DNA from: Siphonodentalium dalli
Lineage: Eukaryota > Mollusca > Scaphopoda > Gadilida > Siphonodentaliidae
Reading direction: 5' to 3'
DNA length: 64,000 nucleotides
Assembly (NCBI GenBank): GCA_032622095.1
Contig: CP136068.1
Coordinates: 138,889,989 to 138,953,988, forward strand
The translations under genes and the position numbers were made by a program. The notes below the pieces were generated by a model. That model was not told where the DNA came from and ran no database searches. It was given only the letters and a program-made list of their open reading frames with translations. Below, piece by piece: positions 12,034 to 24,398 of this stretch; position 1 is the stretch's first letter; the number at the start of each line of letters is the position of its first letter.

Positions 12034-13046
12034 TTAACAATGGCGCAGAGTCATCTGGGCAGTAGTGAAGTCCTTGTGGGATTCTGTAGTTATAATCAGA
12101 TGGTCTGAGGGATTAGGTATAGTGATAGTGTTATGATCACGCAGAGTAGTCTTGGAAGTTGTGAAGTCCTTGTGGGTTTCTGTGGTTATAATAAGATAGT
12201 CTGAGGGTTTAGGTATAGTGATAGTGTTATGATCACGCAGAGTAGTCTTGGAAGTTGTGAAGTCCTTGTGGGTTTCTGTAGTTATAATAAGATGGTATGA
12301 TGGTTTAGGTATAGTGATAGTGTTATGATCACGCAGAGTAATCTGGGCAGTAGTGAAGTCCTTGTGTGATTCTGTAGTTATAATCAGATGGTCTGATGGT
12401 TTAGGTATAGTGATAGTGTTATGATCACGCAGAGTAATCTGGGAAGTTGTGAAGTCCTTGTGGGATTCTGTAGTTATAATCAGATAGTATGAGGGTTTAG
12501 GTATAGTGATAGTGTTATGATCACGCAGAGTAATCTGGGCAGTAGTGAAGTCCTTGTGGGATTCTGTAGTTATATTCAGATGGTCTGAGGGTTTAGGTAT
12601 AGTGATAGTGTTATGATCACGCAGAGTAGTCTGGGAAGTTGTGAAGTCCTTGTGGGATTCTGTAGTTATAATAAGATAGTCTGAGGGTTTAGGTATAGTG
12701 ATAGTGTTATGATCACACAGAGTAGTCTTGGAAGTTGTGAAGTCCTTGTGGGTTTCTGTGGTTATAATAAGATGGTATGATGGTTTAGGTATAGTGATAG
12801 TGTTATGATCACGCAGAGTAGTCTTGGAAGTTGTGAAGTCCTTGTGGGTTTATGTAGTTATAATAAGATGGTATGATGGTTTAGGTATAGTGATAGTGTT
12901 ATGATCACGCAGAGTAATCTGGGCAGTAGTGAAGTCCTTGTGGGATTCTGTAGTTATAATCAGATGGTCTGAGGGTTTAGGTATAGCGATAGTGTTATGA
13001 TCACGCAGAGTAGTCTGGGTAGCTGTGAAGTCCTTGTGATATTCTG
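12034..13046 (+). repeat. Satellite array, monomer about 96 bp, about ten copies
   Basis: Monomers contain AGAGTARTCTKGG, GTGAAGTCCTTGTGGG, TCTGTAGTTATAAT and GGTATAGTGATAGTGTTATG. Landmark TGATCACGC recurs every 96-97 bp. Variants alternate between CAGTAGTGAAG and AAGTTGTGAAG forms and between AATCAG and AATAAG forms, suggesting higher-order mixing. The array ends at about 13046, where the last unit is divergent. Same family as 3331-3452 and the loop copies. Confidence 0.93.
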
Positions 13047-13112
13047 AGTTCCATCCAGGAGTCTCTGAGGATTTTTGTCACAGTTGCCATGGAGTCGGAA
13101 TGCAAGGATTAA

Positions 13113-13871
13113 AGATGCATTGTCCAAATTAACGCTCCTAAATTACCATTTCTTCGGCTTCGGGGGTAAAAAATATTTGATTCGAGTCGAGGAACCCACA
13201 CATCAAAGCTCAGAGTGATCCGGCATCGATTCTTGAAGTATGTTATTTCTCGAGATGTGCAATTATTTGTGGTCCAGATAAACGACGTCAAACGGACTGT
13301 ATCGGACAAAATTACGGAAAAGATGGATAACTCTAAAATCAAGTGGTAATACGGCCAAATTTCGTGATACTCAAGTGATAATACGGCCTTTGTTCGTTGA
13401 ACAAAATGTTGATAAATAACACGTTTTGCAAATTTTGATACCATAGTTGACAGTCGTTAGCATTATTTTGTTGCAATTAATCGATTCTGATAACTAAAGC
13501 GTATTTTGAAAAAAATATTATTGTTTTTGTATCTTGTTGATATGGGGACCGTCTGATCGGATTGAGTACCTTTAATTACAAACAAAAATAATGGTAACCA
13601 CTGTCAACTCTAGTATAAATTTTTTCTAAACGTTATATATCGACATTTTTTACAACGCAATTTGGTATCGAGAGTATGTCGGTCGGCTCGTCGAATATAA
13701 TTTGCTGGGCCGCCCCATTATTCCAGGTGGTGAAAAATTACAGATTTAAAAAATCGATATCTGATAACTCTGAGCTCAGGCGACTGTGTTCTTCGGCTAG
13801 AATCAAATATGTTTTTACCCCCGAAGCCAAAGAAATGGTAATTTAGGAGCGTTAATTCGGATTGTGTATCT
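13113..13871. mobile_element. Large TTAA-flanked element (family H, copy 1)
   Basis: TTAA at 13109-13112 and 13872-13875 flank ends AGATGCATTGTCC and the reverse complement of AGATACACAATCC. Subterminal inverted repeats include TTAACGCTCCTAAATTACC on both sides and a TTCGGSKTCGGGGGTAAAAA block. Related to family H copy 2 at 14178-14657. The interior may contain a further nested insertion, because a terminus-like GAGTACCTTTAA occurs at about 13565. TTAA duplication is the piggyBac-type signature; no transposase seen. Confidence 0.6.
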
Positions 13872-14823
13872 TTAAGTCTAAGATACCTGAAAGCTCCATA
13901 CCCAGATCCGTGTGACTTGACATATTTAGGAGGGCCACACGATGCCAAAGGTTTGATTTTGTGGGGTCATACAGAATTTTCACATGATGACCAATTCCAC
14001 ATGCTGTTCCTGACTTACATAAGTTACAGTGGACGAAATATTCAGATCCAACCGCTGCCATCACGTCATCAAGCACTTGTTTCAACTACATGTAAGAGGT
14101 TCTTGGTTGTTTATCGTAGATGGAATTCGATCACGTTTTATATAGGAACATAAAGATTTATTGGGAAAAAAAGTTAAAGGTACTCAACCCGTAAAGAGGG
14201 TCCCCATCTCAACAGATTCCAACAACAACAATCCGATCAGAGGGTCCTATATTACTATTTCTTTGGCTTTGGGGGTAAAAAATATTTGATTCGAGTCGAG
14301 GAACCCATCAAACAAAGCTCAGAGTTATTAGATATTGATTTTTGAAAATTCTTATGTTCTCGAGATGAGTACTGATAACTGCCGTCAATTTGGTTACCTG
14401 CTCGAGATTTTACGCCAAAATTCTATTCAAACAGACAAGGATGGATAACTCTATAATCAAGTGGGTAATAATAACGAATTTTTGATTGTCTTCTGGGCCA
14501 GAAAGAATTCCCGATAATGAAAAATAATAGATTTCTAAAATCGATATCTAACAAATCTGAGCTTTGATGGGTGACTTCCTCGACTCGAATCAAATATGTT
14601 TGACCCCCGAAGCCATTGAAATAGTAATTGAGAGGAGTTTTATCGGGTTGAGTACCTTTAACTTCCCCAACCAGGTGAAACGAAATTCAAAAAATAATAT
14701 TATAGAAGAGGAATAACTCTATTGTCTAGCAACACTTTCTGCCCAACGTATCCTCATGTAAATAGGTTCATATTGGAGTTATTTGATTATGAAATAAGCC
14801 CATAGCGGATTTATACCCGTTAT
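13789..14823 (+). repeat. Upstream copy of the direct repeat flanking the LINE
   Basis: Matches 18049-18597 almost base for base once the MITE at 14178-14657 plus one TTAA is removed, leaving about 551 bp against 549 bp. It starts TTCTTCGGCTAGAATC and ends GGATTTATACCCGTTAT. The 76-78-codon ORFs here and in the second copy are the same non-coding repeat. Confidence 0.92.
14178..14657. mobile_element. TTAA-flanked MITE (family H, copy 2)
   Basis: Perfect 14-bp terminal inverted repeat AGGTACTCAACCCG, flanked by TTAA at 14174-14177 and 14658-14661. Subterminal inverted blocks around TTTGATTCGAGTCGAGGAA extend the foldback. The second copy of the host repeat at about 18432 lacks it and has a near-TTAA empty site (TAAA), so this is a documented filled/empty pair of piggyBac type. 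Confidence 0.88.
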
Positions 14824-17800
14824 GTCCAACTATACCTCCCTAATGTTAACCACGGAGATGACATATTTAAAGATTACCTTGAACTATTAGAAAACACTTA
14901 CGACATGCTATCCTCACATGGACCAGTCATAATTATGGGGGATTTTAATGCTCACATACAAAAGGTCGCGCACACACCGCGGACATCACCAGCGAATGGA
15001 CGGATGGACCTATTCTCTTCATTTCTTGAACAATGTGAAATGGTATCGGCTATGGCACTCGATATGTGTGTAGGGAGTAGCTACTCGTTTTATCCATACT
15101 GTACTGTGAACAGACCCTCTCTAATAGATCATATCCTGATACCCGACTGTATAACGCATATGGTTTCCAATTGCGAAATAATTCACGATACTGCTCTGAA
15201 TACATCAAATCATCTGCCTGTGTCCTGCTCTATCGTATTCGATATAGAACTGTCAACCAACACAACGCAAGCTTCGCGGAAGCGGTATGAATGGAAACGC
15301 GCGGACATCGCTTCATACAAAAGGAATCTAAACTGCTTGTGTCCCAGCCCATTAGCATGTGACATGTCTTCAAAGGAATCCATATCATCTTTTTATGAAA
15401 ATATTGTTAACGCTATCATCAGTTCGTGTAACAATACTGTACCCGTGAAAAGCTTCAATCCTAGACTAAAACCTTATTGGAATTCCAACTTAAACACTCT
15501 GAAATCACAGTTGAAATCTAAGCACAAATCCTGGGTCTCTGCGGGACGACCGAGATTTGAGACCTCACCCTACCGAGAGTACATGCAGGCCAAGAGAATA
15601 TTCAGAAAAGCCCACCGCACAGCCATCTGTGACTTCGAAGTGAAGCAGTGCTATGACCTGGAAGACTGTGCAGAAAATAACCATTCATTATTCTGGAAGA
15701 AACTCGGTAACAGGTCAAATCACACGAAAAACTTGTGCCCCGCGATGGAGTTCAAAGGAACCGCATGCCGCGACTCTGATTCGATTCTTTCAGGCTGGCA
15801 TGCATATTTCTCTGACTTGTATTCCCCTGAACAACACAACGATTCAAACTTTGATGAACATGTGACCAAATATGTGGACAATTATATTTCTGATATTCCA
15901 ATTGAAGAGCACCCGAATTCTTTTTTGTGCAAATCAATATCTCCACTGGAGATAACAGTTGCCATCAGTACGATGAAACCAAATAAGGCACCTGGACACG
16001 ACTCGATTGTAAATGAACACTTGATAAATGGCTCAGAATGCTTGATGGAATGTTTATGCGTCATCTTAAACAGTATTTTTCATCTCGAATTCATCCCTCC
16101 AGCTATGAAATTGGGTGTCGTTATTCCATTATTTAAGGGACACCCAAAACCAGCGACATCACCAGATAGCTATCGGGCAATCACCCTGTTGCCAGTTATT
16201 TACAAGCTTTTCGAGACGATCATCTTGAAACGAATTATCTCCAGCAAATTCCTCAACAACTTTCCGAGTTCACTTCAGAACGGCTTTCAAAAAGGTGTGA
16301 GTTGCAACATGACGTCATTCATACTCCAAGAAGCAATTTCTTATGCAAAAGATCACGACACAAAACTATATGTTGCATTTCTCGATTCACAAAAAGCATT
16401 CGATCGCGTATGGCATATGGGACTTTTATATAAATTTACAAAACTTGGATTTCCAAGTAAATTCATACGTCTCCTCTCAAACATTCACAAGGATACTGCG
16501 AGCATTGTGCTATACAACGGGAAATTATCGGACAAATTTAACATTGGACAAGGAACAAGACAGGGTGCAGTACTTTCGCCTCTTTTCTATCTTATCTTCA
16601 TCAACGATTTATTGATTGACTTGAGTGATTCACAATTCGGATTGAACATCAACTCGATCTCATGCGTTGCGCCGACCACAGCTGATGACATAGCACTTCT
16701 TTCTATCACCAAATCCGGTCTAGACAATCTTCTCACCTTGTGTCACTCATATAGTACCCGATGGAGATTCCAGTTTTCTATCAAGAAGAGCCTGATAGTT
16801 GTGTTCAATGAAACAAAATCGCATCACAACCGCTCAAACCGACTATGGAAGCTGGGCGAACAAGTCATACGAGAAGAAAAAGAATGTCTCCACCTCGGTC
16901 TGCTCCAGAATAAGTTTTCAAACAATTCGTCTCGTGCCTCCCTTGTTTCCTCAAAATTACGGAAAACATTCTTCTCTGTTACCGGCAATGAACAACTAAA
17001 ATTTGCTACACCTTTGACGATTTGCCATCTCATAAAGATTGTAGTACTACCCAGAGCTCTATACGGGTGCGATGTAACTCCTCTTGGCAATAAAACGTCC
17101 GTCGCCGTAATGGAGCGTTCACAGAGAACATGCACAAAATTTTCTCAGTCACTACCCAAGAGAGCAAGCACCAAACTCACTCTTGGTCTAGTTGGACTCC
17201 TTCCAGTTCAGAGAGAGATTCACATACGTAAATTATGTTTTCTCGGAAGCTTGATTCATCTTCCACCGGAAAAACAAACTTCTTTGAAATTGTTCGTATT
17301 CAAGGCACACCTCCACAGACTGTTCCAGTGGCCAGCGAGTGGTTTTGTTGCGGAGATTTTTCCTATCCTTCAGGAATATGGCATCGAATCACATTTGGAA
17401 AACTTTTTGCTGAACGGTTGTTTCCCAGATCCTAATTCTTAGAAAACTATAGTCAAAAACGTTGTAAAAATTAAATACTCAGCACAGTGGAGACATTCAG
17501 TTTCTACTGATCAGAATTTATTGATCCTCGGAAAAGTTGTTCGGGATCCATTGTCCGGCTGGAAAATTTGGAAGATGCTTCAATCGTTTCCACGCGCATC
17601 AACAAAATTAAAGAATCTCGCGATATTACTGAACAAAACAACGTATTACAACAATTTAACATGTCAGCTATGCTCTTCTGTATATAACAACGAAATCGAT
17701 CATGCATTATATTCGTGCACATCGCTTCACATTCTAGCTATAAGGAACTGTTTATGGGACACAATACTCAGTCATCACGGAGTTACCGTGTCATTGTATC

Positions 17801-17961
17801 TAGACAGCCTCCCAAGAAGCGATCTCTACGCCCTCCTCCTAGGTTCGGGTGATCCACGCATTACGTGGGAGATCAGTCACTGCCAAGAACAGATAATAGA
17901 CATATCAGCCTCATTCCTTCTGATTCTGACCAGGGCAATCAGAGGAACTTTTAGGAGATGA
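14824..17961 (+). pseudogene. LINE ORF2: APE endonuclease (partial), reverse transcriptase, CCHC knuckle
   Basis: One frame runs from 14824 to 17961, broken by a single in-frame TAG at 17440. Counting from the ATG at 14905, the endonuclease C-terminal half shows GDFNAH at residues 12-17, then LIDHIL and SNHLPVS. The reverse transcriptase shows DSQKAFD at 494-500 (first catalytic Asp), GTRQGAVLSPL around 550 and TADDIALL with ADD at 593-595. After the stop codon the same frame continues and contains a C-x2-C-x11-H-x4-C knuckle at 17662-17718. The endonuclease N-terminus is missing because of 5' truncation. Codons upstream of 14905 are in frame and LINE-like, so the ATG is not a true start. Largely intact motifs and one nonsense change suggest a fairly recent but inactive copy. 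Confidence 0.93.
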
Positions 17962-18048
17962 CTTACCATGTATAAATTCACTTTGTACAAAGACCATACG
18001 CTTGCGACATGTACTATACATGACACTATTTGTTACTTTTACAGTATT
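14824..18048 (+). mobile_element. 5'-truncated non-LTR retrotransposon (LINE)
   Basis: The element starts abruptly at 14824 inside the endonuclease domain and ends after an 87-bp 3' region at 18048. That 3' region has no poly(A) or simple-repeat tail. It is bracketed by about 550-bp direct repeats, far longer than usual LINE target duplications. APE endonuclease, reverse transcriptase and C-terminal CCHC motifs suggest a Jockey/CR1/L2-like lineage; the clade is not determined. Confidence 0.9.
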
Positions 18049-18597
18049 TTCTTCGGCTAGAATCAAATATGTTTTACCCCCGAAGCCAAAGAAATGGTAA
18101 TTTAGGAGCGTTAATTCGGATTGTGTATCTTTAAGTCTAAGATACCTGAAAGCTCCATACCCAGATCCGTGTGACTTGACATATTTAGGAGGGCCACACG
18201 ATGCCAAAGGTTTGATTTTGTGGGGTCATACAGAATTTTCACATGATGACCAATTCCACATGCTGTTCCTGACTTACAGAAGTTACAGTGGACGAAATAT
18301 TCAGATCCAACCGCTGCCATCACGTCATCAAGCACTTGTTTCAACTACACGTAAGAGGTTCTTGGTTGTTTATCGTAGATGGAATTCGATCACGTTTTAT
18401 ATAGGAACATAAAGATTTATTGGGGAAAAAAGTAAACTTCCCAACCAGGTGAAACGAAATTCAAAAAATAATATTATAGAAGAGGAATAACTCTATTGTT
18501 CAGCAACACTTTCTGCCCAACGTATCCTCATGTAAATAGGTTCATATTGGAGTTATTTGATTATGAAATAAGCCCATAGCGGATTTATACCCGTTAT
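18049..18597 (+). repeat. Downstream copy of the direct repeat flanking the LINE
   Basis: Same start and end blocks as 13789-14823 but without the inserted MITE. Differences from copy 1 are a handful of substitutions and single-base indels (for example one T fewer at about 18074). It directly abuts the LINE 3' end. Confidence 0.92.
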
Positions 18598-18709
18598 TCC
18601 GTGTTTTTGGGCCACAGTGAAAACACATTATTAGAGCGTACATCTGGTAAGTCGATTTAGGTTCATATAGAGCGTAATTCAGATTAAAAAAATGGTCAGT
18701 TTGCTTTAA

Positions 18710-19036
18710 CCCTTTACCCAACAGAACGGCCCTGTGCCAATGCATTCTCTTATATATGCGAGTCGACCATAGGTCGCCTCGCATATATAAGAGAATGCAT
18801 TGGCTTAACACATTAAAAATTATAAAATTGTTAAAGAATGTAAGAAAAAATGGTAAAAAAAGATTTTTTATAAGAGAATGCATTGGCACAGGGCATAACT
18901 GTAACTATCACAATGTGGTCAAGGAGCCGGTTCCAATGATATCCATATTTGTATGGTTCTATTGAGACAGACCGAAGATATTTTAGGCTGTTGAAGCTTT
19001 ATTTGGCCGGTTTTGACCGTTTTGTTGGGTAAAGGG
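18710..19036 (+). mobile_element. TTAA MITE family A, copy A1
   Basis: Termini CCCTTTACCCAACA and its reverse complement, flanked by TTAA (18706-18709, 19037-19040). It carries the first hairpin module (18727-18805). The second is reduced to its distal arm, so this is an internally deleted copy. A shared right-hand segment runs from CATAACTGTAACTATCAC to GGCTGTTGAAGCTTTATTTG. piggyBac-like by TTAA and CCCTTT terminus; non-autonomous. Confidence 0.9.
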
Positions 19037-19040
19037 TTAA

Positions 19041-19430
19041 AGACATATTATGGACGTGTTCGGGTATGTGAAACTGATAAATTAACATCCAGGCGCTATG
19101 TCAACTGGGGGAATGTAGCATTTTAGTAACATCGCCAAACATTTTAAGCAAATCAACCGTACCACTCCATAGAAATCATCGTCTGAACTACCTTCAATTG
19201 TAAATACATGTATTTACTTCTCGTTTCGGGACGCCACTATCTGCGATAAACTAACGAAAACGAGTTCACCTTCGAGAATCACTGCAATTATTTAATATAT
19301 AAGAAAGACGATGTGTGTTGTCAATTTAGATATACTATTTGTAAAATAACTACTTTCAGCAAGATTATTCTCCATTTCTATTTGATCACCCTACAGGAGT
19401 GTTTCACATCACTTTAAAACTTTGCGCGCG
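19041..19430 (-). repeat. Repeat family G, copy with a single 55-bp monomer
   Basis: Reverse complement of the region 55998-56320, with shared blocks such as GACATATTATGGAC, AGAATGTAGCATTTTAGTAAC-like and TAGTTTATCGCAGATAG. At 19358-19425 it carries one monomer of the satellite that is expanded about tenfold at 55448-55997. It adjoins MITE A1 exactly as the other copy adjoins MITE A7. Confidence 0.82.
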
Positions 19431-22190
19431 AGTAAATCATAAATCGAAATTTCCCACTGCCCACTATCATGGCGTTCACCGTACGGTATCCATGGTTATG
19501 AGGAAATTGGATTATTCCTCTTTGGTGCGAGTATCGTACGCAAAAAATGATGGATAGAAAACTTTTGAACCAATCGACCAATTGACCTTGTACGCGTATA
19601 TATATATATATAGTGTTATAGACTCAATGGCTACATCGTGCAGTCGAGTGATTTTAGTTGGAAATGGAAACTAGATTTCGTGTCAACTATAACAATCTCC
19701 CCCGTTGTCGCCATCTTTTTGCGAGGTTTCGGTGTGATGCGACAGCGGTCTAGTGGATTCTGTGCTGAATGCCTGTTCACCCAGGTACATACACACACAT
19801 TATGACAGACCAATGGAATACTAGGGAACTGTGATATGAAAAATAATTTCTCAATATACTGAAACATGTTTGTTCTATACGCGTAATCTGCCAATTATGA
19901 AGATTATTAATTGTTATTATAACATGGAACACTTTTTGATACCAGTATGGTGCATCTTCGGAAAAGTACAAAAAAACTGATTACAACTGATGAAAACATA
20001 CAAGTCCTCGAATATTCATCGAAATAGGGAAATTGTATGGTACACCATCGATAAATTGATAGATCGTGTGTCTATTGTGAAGAGATATATTATAATAACA
20101 TTGAATATTTATTATGTGTTACATATCCAGCTTGACAAGAACAGTGAATATCCGAAATCATCGAGCAATTTATCTCAAAATCGGCGCCATGTGCAGGTTC
20201 ATTTTTCCTCATGCTTCGGTGGCATTTTGCCCCAATAAACAGTTTGTCGCCGCAAATAAACATTGAAACTGAATGTATGTAGCCTTCATTAAAGTACATG
20301 TATTCTTGTTGTCGCGATTTCAATGAAGTACCAGTCGAATTGAAGAACAATCCAGCAAATTCTGGTGGTAAGTCCACCAAATTTTAAACACGTCGTTCCT
20401 TGTGGTCAGACATATCGACGCGTGATGTCTAACCCACTATACTTCGGTCTGGCAATTTATGGCAGGCGTGGTTATCCCCGGTGGGCAGTAAAGTGAATTA
20501 TCTGTCTTAAATCAGTTATCGTCTCTATTTTAACTGTCCGCTTCTCCAGATTTGAACAGTACCCCCCCCCCCACATTGAATCGTGAATACAAGTAACTTT
20601 GCAATATATGTTTTGGCGAAAGTGTAGGAAGATCAGTACTTGGATGGAAGCTTTTAATATAGACTTATAGAGCAGATATTAAATTTATTTTATATGGTCT
20701 AGCTCTTCCTAAACACGTTATAAATTTTCTGGGTAAACAAAATAATAAATATGAATCGAATCGTCCTGTCCCCGGAAACGCGTTTTATCAATGTGATATT
20801 AGTTTTATTTCGAATTTTCTGGTACAATACACATACATTCAATTTGGGACATTTTACGGCCGCGTTCGTCCGGAGCATACCATACGGGATAACTCTATCT
20901 AAAAATTCTTAAAATTGTAACGAAAAAATATCCCAATTGATTATCCAATTATATAAGAAGATATTGATTTAAAATTAATATTAAATTGACAGACCTTAAA
21001 TGCTTATTTAACTACTTTGATTATTGGGTAATCCACAAGATCCCCATTCCGGTAGATTGGTTACACGCATACTCGTTTCTGAACATGGCTGTAACACGGA
21101 TTCCGGAAGGTCGCCATATAGAGTTATTTCTCTTCCATCATGCAAACAAATTTACACATCACACTTTGAAAGATCTATCAGAGTAAATAGAGAAAAATAT
21201 AATGACATTCGGTATATGTCTGCCATCTTGACATCCACATGTATTAAGTAGTTCACCATTTTGATGATAATGGACCAGAATACCAACAGATTATAGTCCC
21301 TCTCACTTTCTTTTTAAAACTCTGCTCATTTGCATTCAAAACATGTCCAGAATCCCAAAAGAAATTATAAGCAAAACCTATACTTCATCATTTAAGCAGA
21401 ATTTGTCATGCCACATACAGTAACTGAGTAACTGAAATTCTAATGCACTTAGGCCAATATACCCCCGGAAACACCACATATTTGCGGGGGGTTATTCATT
21501 CAATAACCTGTCCCAATGTATAGTCCGGTTCACCGCTGCAATGTTAGATATTCCTACGCGCCTATACTGCCGTTAGCTGAATTCCAAGGTAGCGGGGTAA
21601 TGCGGCAAGAGCTATACTCGTCCTTGACCTCGATAAATCGTATACTCGTAGGGCGCGCATCTATAATCTCAAATCGACTCCATTCCACCCGCATGTTCAA
21701 TTTGACTTATATATCAAGATGTTCCACCCACTGTGGTGTTCTAGAAACCACCCGAAAAAGACCCGTTAATTAGTTGAATATAACGTGACTGCAAATTATG
21801 AGGTGAAGGTCGAGTATAGCTCTTGCGACATTACCACTCTACCGAATTCCAAATCTCGGCCATGTCCAATCCAGCCCCGCTCACTGTTCCGTTTCACTCC
21901 ATGACGTCACCCTTACGCAGTACATGCCGGCGACGTTACGGAGTAGATTATAGAGTTGGCGCCCTTGCTACTGACTTCCGTTACTAGCTCGTTGCTATAT
22001 AAAAAAACCAGCTACGTCGCTTTTGTCGAAAATTGACAGTCAGTACATTCGCCCTGTATACATGTACTTTCAGAAAATACAAAACACCACACCGTTATAT
22101 CCCACCAATGTCAGTATCTCGATATCATTTTACCAAATTTCTTGACATGAAACAGCGACAGACACGGCGTGAAATATATCGCATTGAGTA
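19431..22190. other. Long stretch without a gene; one inverted repeat
   Basis: No ORF has a recognisable domain. An inverted repeat has arms at 21579-21640 and 21798-21850 (GAATTCCAAGGTAG... and its mirror, both with AAGAGCTATACTCG). A C-run occurs at about 20561-20572. A (CAAGTT)n-like stretch follows at about 22208-22240. Confidence 0.55.
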
Positions 22191-22537
22191 AACAATTTCC
22201 CATTGTTTCAATTCAACTTCAAGTTCAAGTTCAAGTTCGCGGTAAAATCAAAACCGCAATTTGTAAATGGTAAACATCTGAAAAAGACATCAGGTACATG
22301 CAGAAACTGATTGTTGTGCATATTTATTTCTATTTGAGGTGGCAATTTTACATGTTTATCAGGATTTTTAACGATAAGAGCGATGGTAATTGAGGGACTA
22401 TATTTTATTTAGCGCATTAAATTTAAAATAAAAAGTCGTGAATTGGCTGAGTGTTTTCTATGGCCGCACATTTCGTTGATAATTACGAGGCATTTGTTTG
22501 TCTAAATAACGTTTTTAAGTTCGAAGAGCATTAGAAT

Positions 22538-22706
22538 GGGGATAACAGTGTGGTGTTTTGTGATTTCGGAAAGGTACAATGGCGAATATACAGTGGCAAA
22601 TACCCGTTAATGGGCTCCGGCTCCGCCGTCGCCCATTAACTAAATTTGCCACAGTATATTCGCCATGTACCTTTCCGAAATCACAAAACACCACACTGTT
22701 ATCCCC
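22538..22706. mobile_element. Foldback element of about 169 bp
   Basis: Near-perfect palindrome from GGGGATAACAGTGTGGTG to its mirror, with a small GC-rich centre (TCCGGCTCCGCC). A half copy of the same terminus (AAAACACCACACCGTTAT) lies at about 22078-22105. Target duplication not clear. The 83-codon minus-strand ORF across it is a by-product of the palindrome. Confidence 0.8.
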
Positions 22707-22890
22707 TAAATAGTATATTTTAATAGTTGTCAGTTGATTGTCATTGTTAATAATCAAATGATTCAAATTTGCTACCTTTTCGATTCATTTCGAAACATTA
22801 TATATATGTGAAATGTCGACTTTTATGTTGCTATTTTACAAGCATCGGGTGTCATTTGGTCTATGATTTTTCAATTTGCAACACATTTAA

Positions 22891-23147
22891 CACGTTCATG
22901 GCGTGGGTTGCGCTGGTGCAGCATTAAATACCATGTGCCAGTGCATTCTCTTATTTTCTCCGACATGGAGCCTCGCATAGGCCTACATGTATATAAGATA
23001 ATTTACTGGCTTACAAGGTCAACGTAAATATTGTTAAGCCAGTGTATTCTCTTATATATGCGAGGCTCCCTGGGAGACTCGCATATATAAGACAATGCAT
23101 TGGCACAGGGTTTTCGCAGAATTTCACGATGATCCAACCATGGTAAT
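22891..23147 (+). mobile_element. TTAA MITE family D, copy D1
   Basis: Preceded by TTAA (22887-22890). Left end is diverged (CACGTTCATGGCG); then GCGCTGGTGCAGCATTAAA, two hairpin modules of D type separated by ACAAGGTCAACGTAAATATT, and a right end TTTCACGATGATCCAACCATGG. The first hairpin is degraded. Confidence 0.75.
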
Positions 23148-23149
23148 TG

Positions 23150-24394
23150 AAAACAATTAACCCATTTGATAGCAAAGAATTTCATATTTTTTTTCTTGAA
23201 AACACTGTCGGAACCTGAAAAGTTAAGTTTTGTCAACTCTGATGTCACGTTTGCGATAGAAAGAAAATCAAATCAAATATTTCCGGCAATTTTAGCGATT
23301 ACAATAGCCAATGTTGACCAATGTGTATCACATTCAACCACAACTTGTAAACGTTTTCAGGGCACACTGAAGCAATAATATCTACCATATTTTGGCCGCC
23401 ATTTTGATGACCATTTTGAGTCAAAGTGATAACTGTGGTTCAATTCAGATGAAATATTCATAGGTAATAAATTAATAATAGTATGCTTCACTTACATCTC
23501 CCAGTTCTGCTCATGTCTTGTTGAGATGTGAATGTAATCCCAATGGGGATTTTTTTGTAAACAATTGTACCGCGTTCTGTAAAATCTACATTTTGGGGGA
23601 TCGGAAGGGGATGAAGGCCGAAAATGACATATTGCATTGCTCCAATGGTCGGTTTACGTGAACAATTAAACAAATAAGGCCACAAGTTTCCACCTGTTCC
23701 AAACAGCAGAGACTTATATACAAAACTATTAGTGATAAATAGTCAAATGTTCCACTTGTGGTTACCATTTTGGTGGCCATCTTTGACGGATATTTCAAGT
23801 TTGTGATAAAAAGATGGATATACATATATGTGTCTTATTTTCACAAAAATATGTACCTTTGTATGCATTTAACAATATTTTCTCATTCATTATAGTTTCG
23901 ATCAAACTGACTCGTCTGAATAACGGTGGCCATGTTAGACGCCATCTTGCTTGGTGTGTACAAGGCCACTTTTTCATGTTAACATTACTTAAGAGTTGAG
24001 GGACATAAGTGCGAGTGCGATGAAGTTAAGTCCTGGTGGTACATGGGTCCCTAGGCTATGAACTCCCGGATTAGCAACGAAATTCCGCAGTTTTAGGGGA
24101 GGGATCAAACTACAAATTCTTATCTGAAAATGTTGAAGAACTTCTTAAGTTTCTTCTTAAGTTTGGTTTCAGTGCTTAGTGTATATCTAATGTAAATATA
24201 TGGACGTACGCGAAAGTTAATTTAGAAGTGATTTCGATTAAGACTGGAATGCAGTAATTTAAATCATGATCTTCACAGCAATCATCTGAGAGATAATCCT
24301 TTATGCATAATTATGTGGTGCCGCAGAAACAGCAGAACATTTTCTTTTTTATTGTCGTATATTCTCTGTTGAACGAAATAGGTGCTTCGCAGGG
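23150..24394. other. Stretch without a recognisable gene
   Basis: Only short ORFs. Several phrases of the kind GGCCGCCATTTTGA and GGTGGCCATCTTTGA recur at 23390-23960, typical of non-coding interspersed sequence. Confidence 0.5.
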
Positions 24395-24398
24395 TTAA

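Noticed and set aside
13718-14153. ORFs of 76-78 codons repeated at 17911-18412
   Set aside because: They are the two copies of the non-coding direct repeat around the LINE; both strands are equally open.
15653-17135. Several 60-103-codon ORFs inside the LINE
   Set aside because: Shadow frames of the reverse transcriptase ORF.
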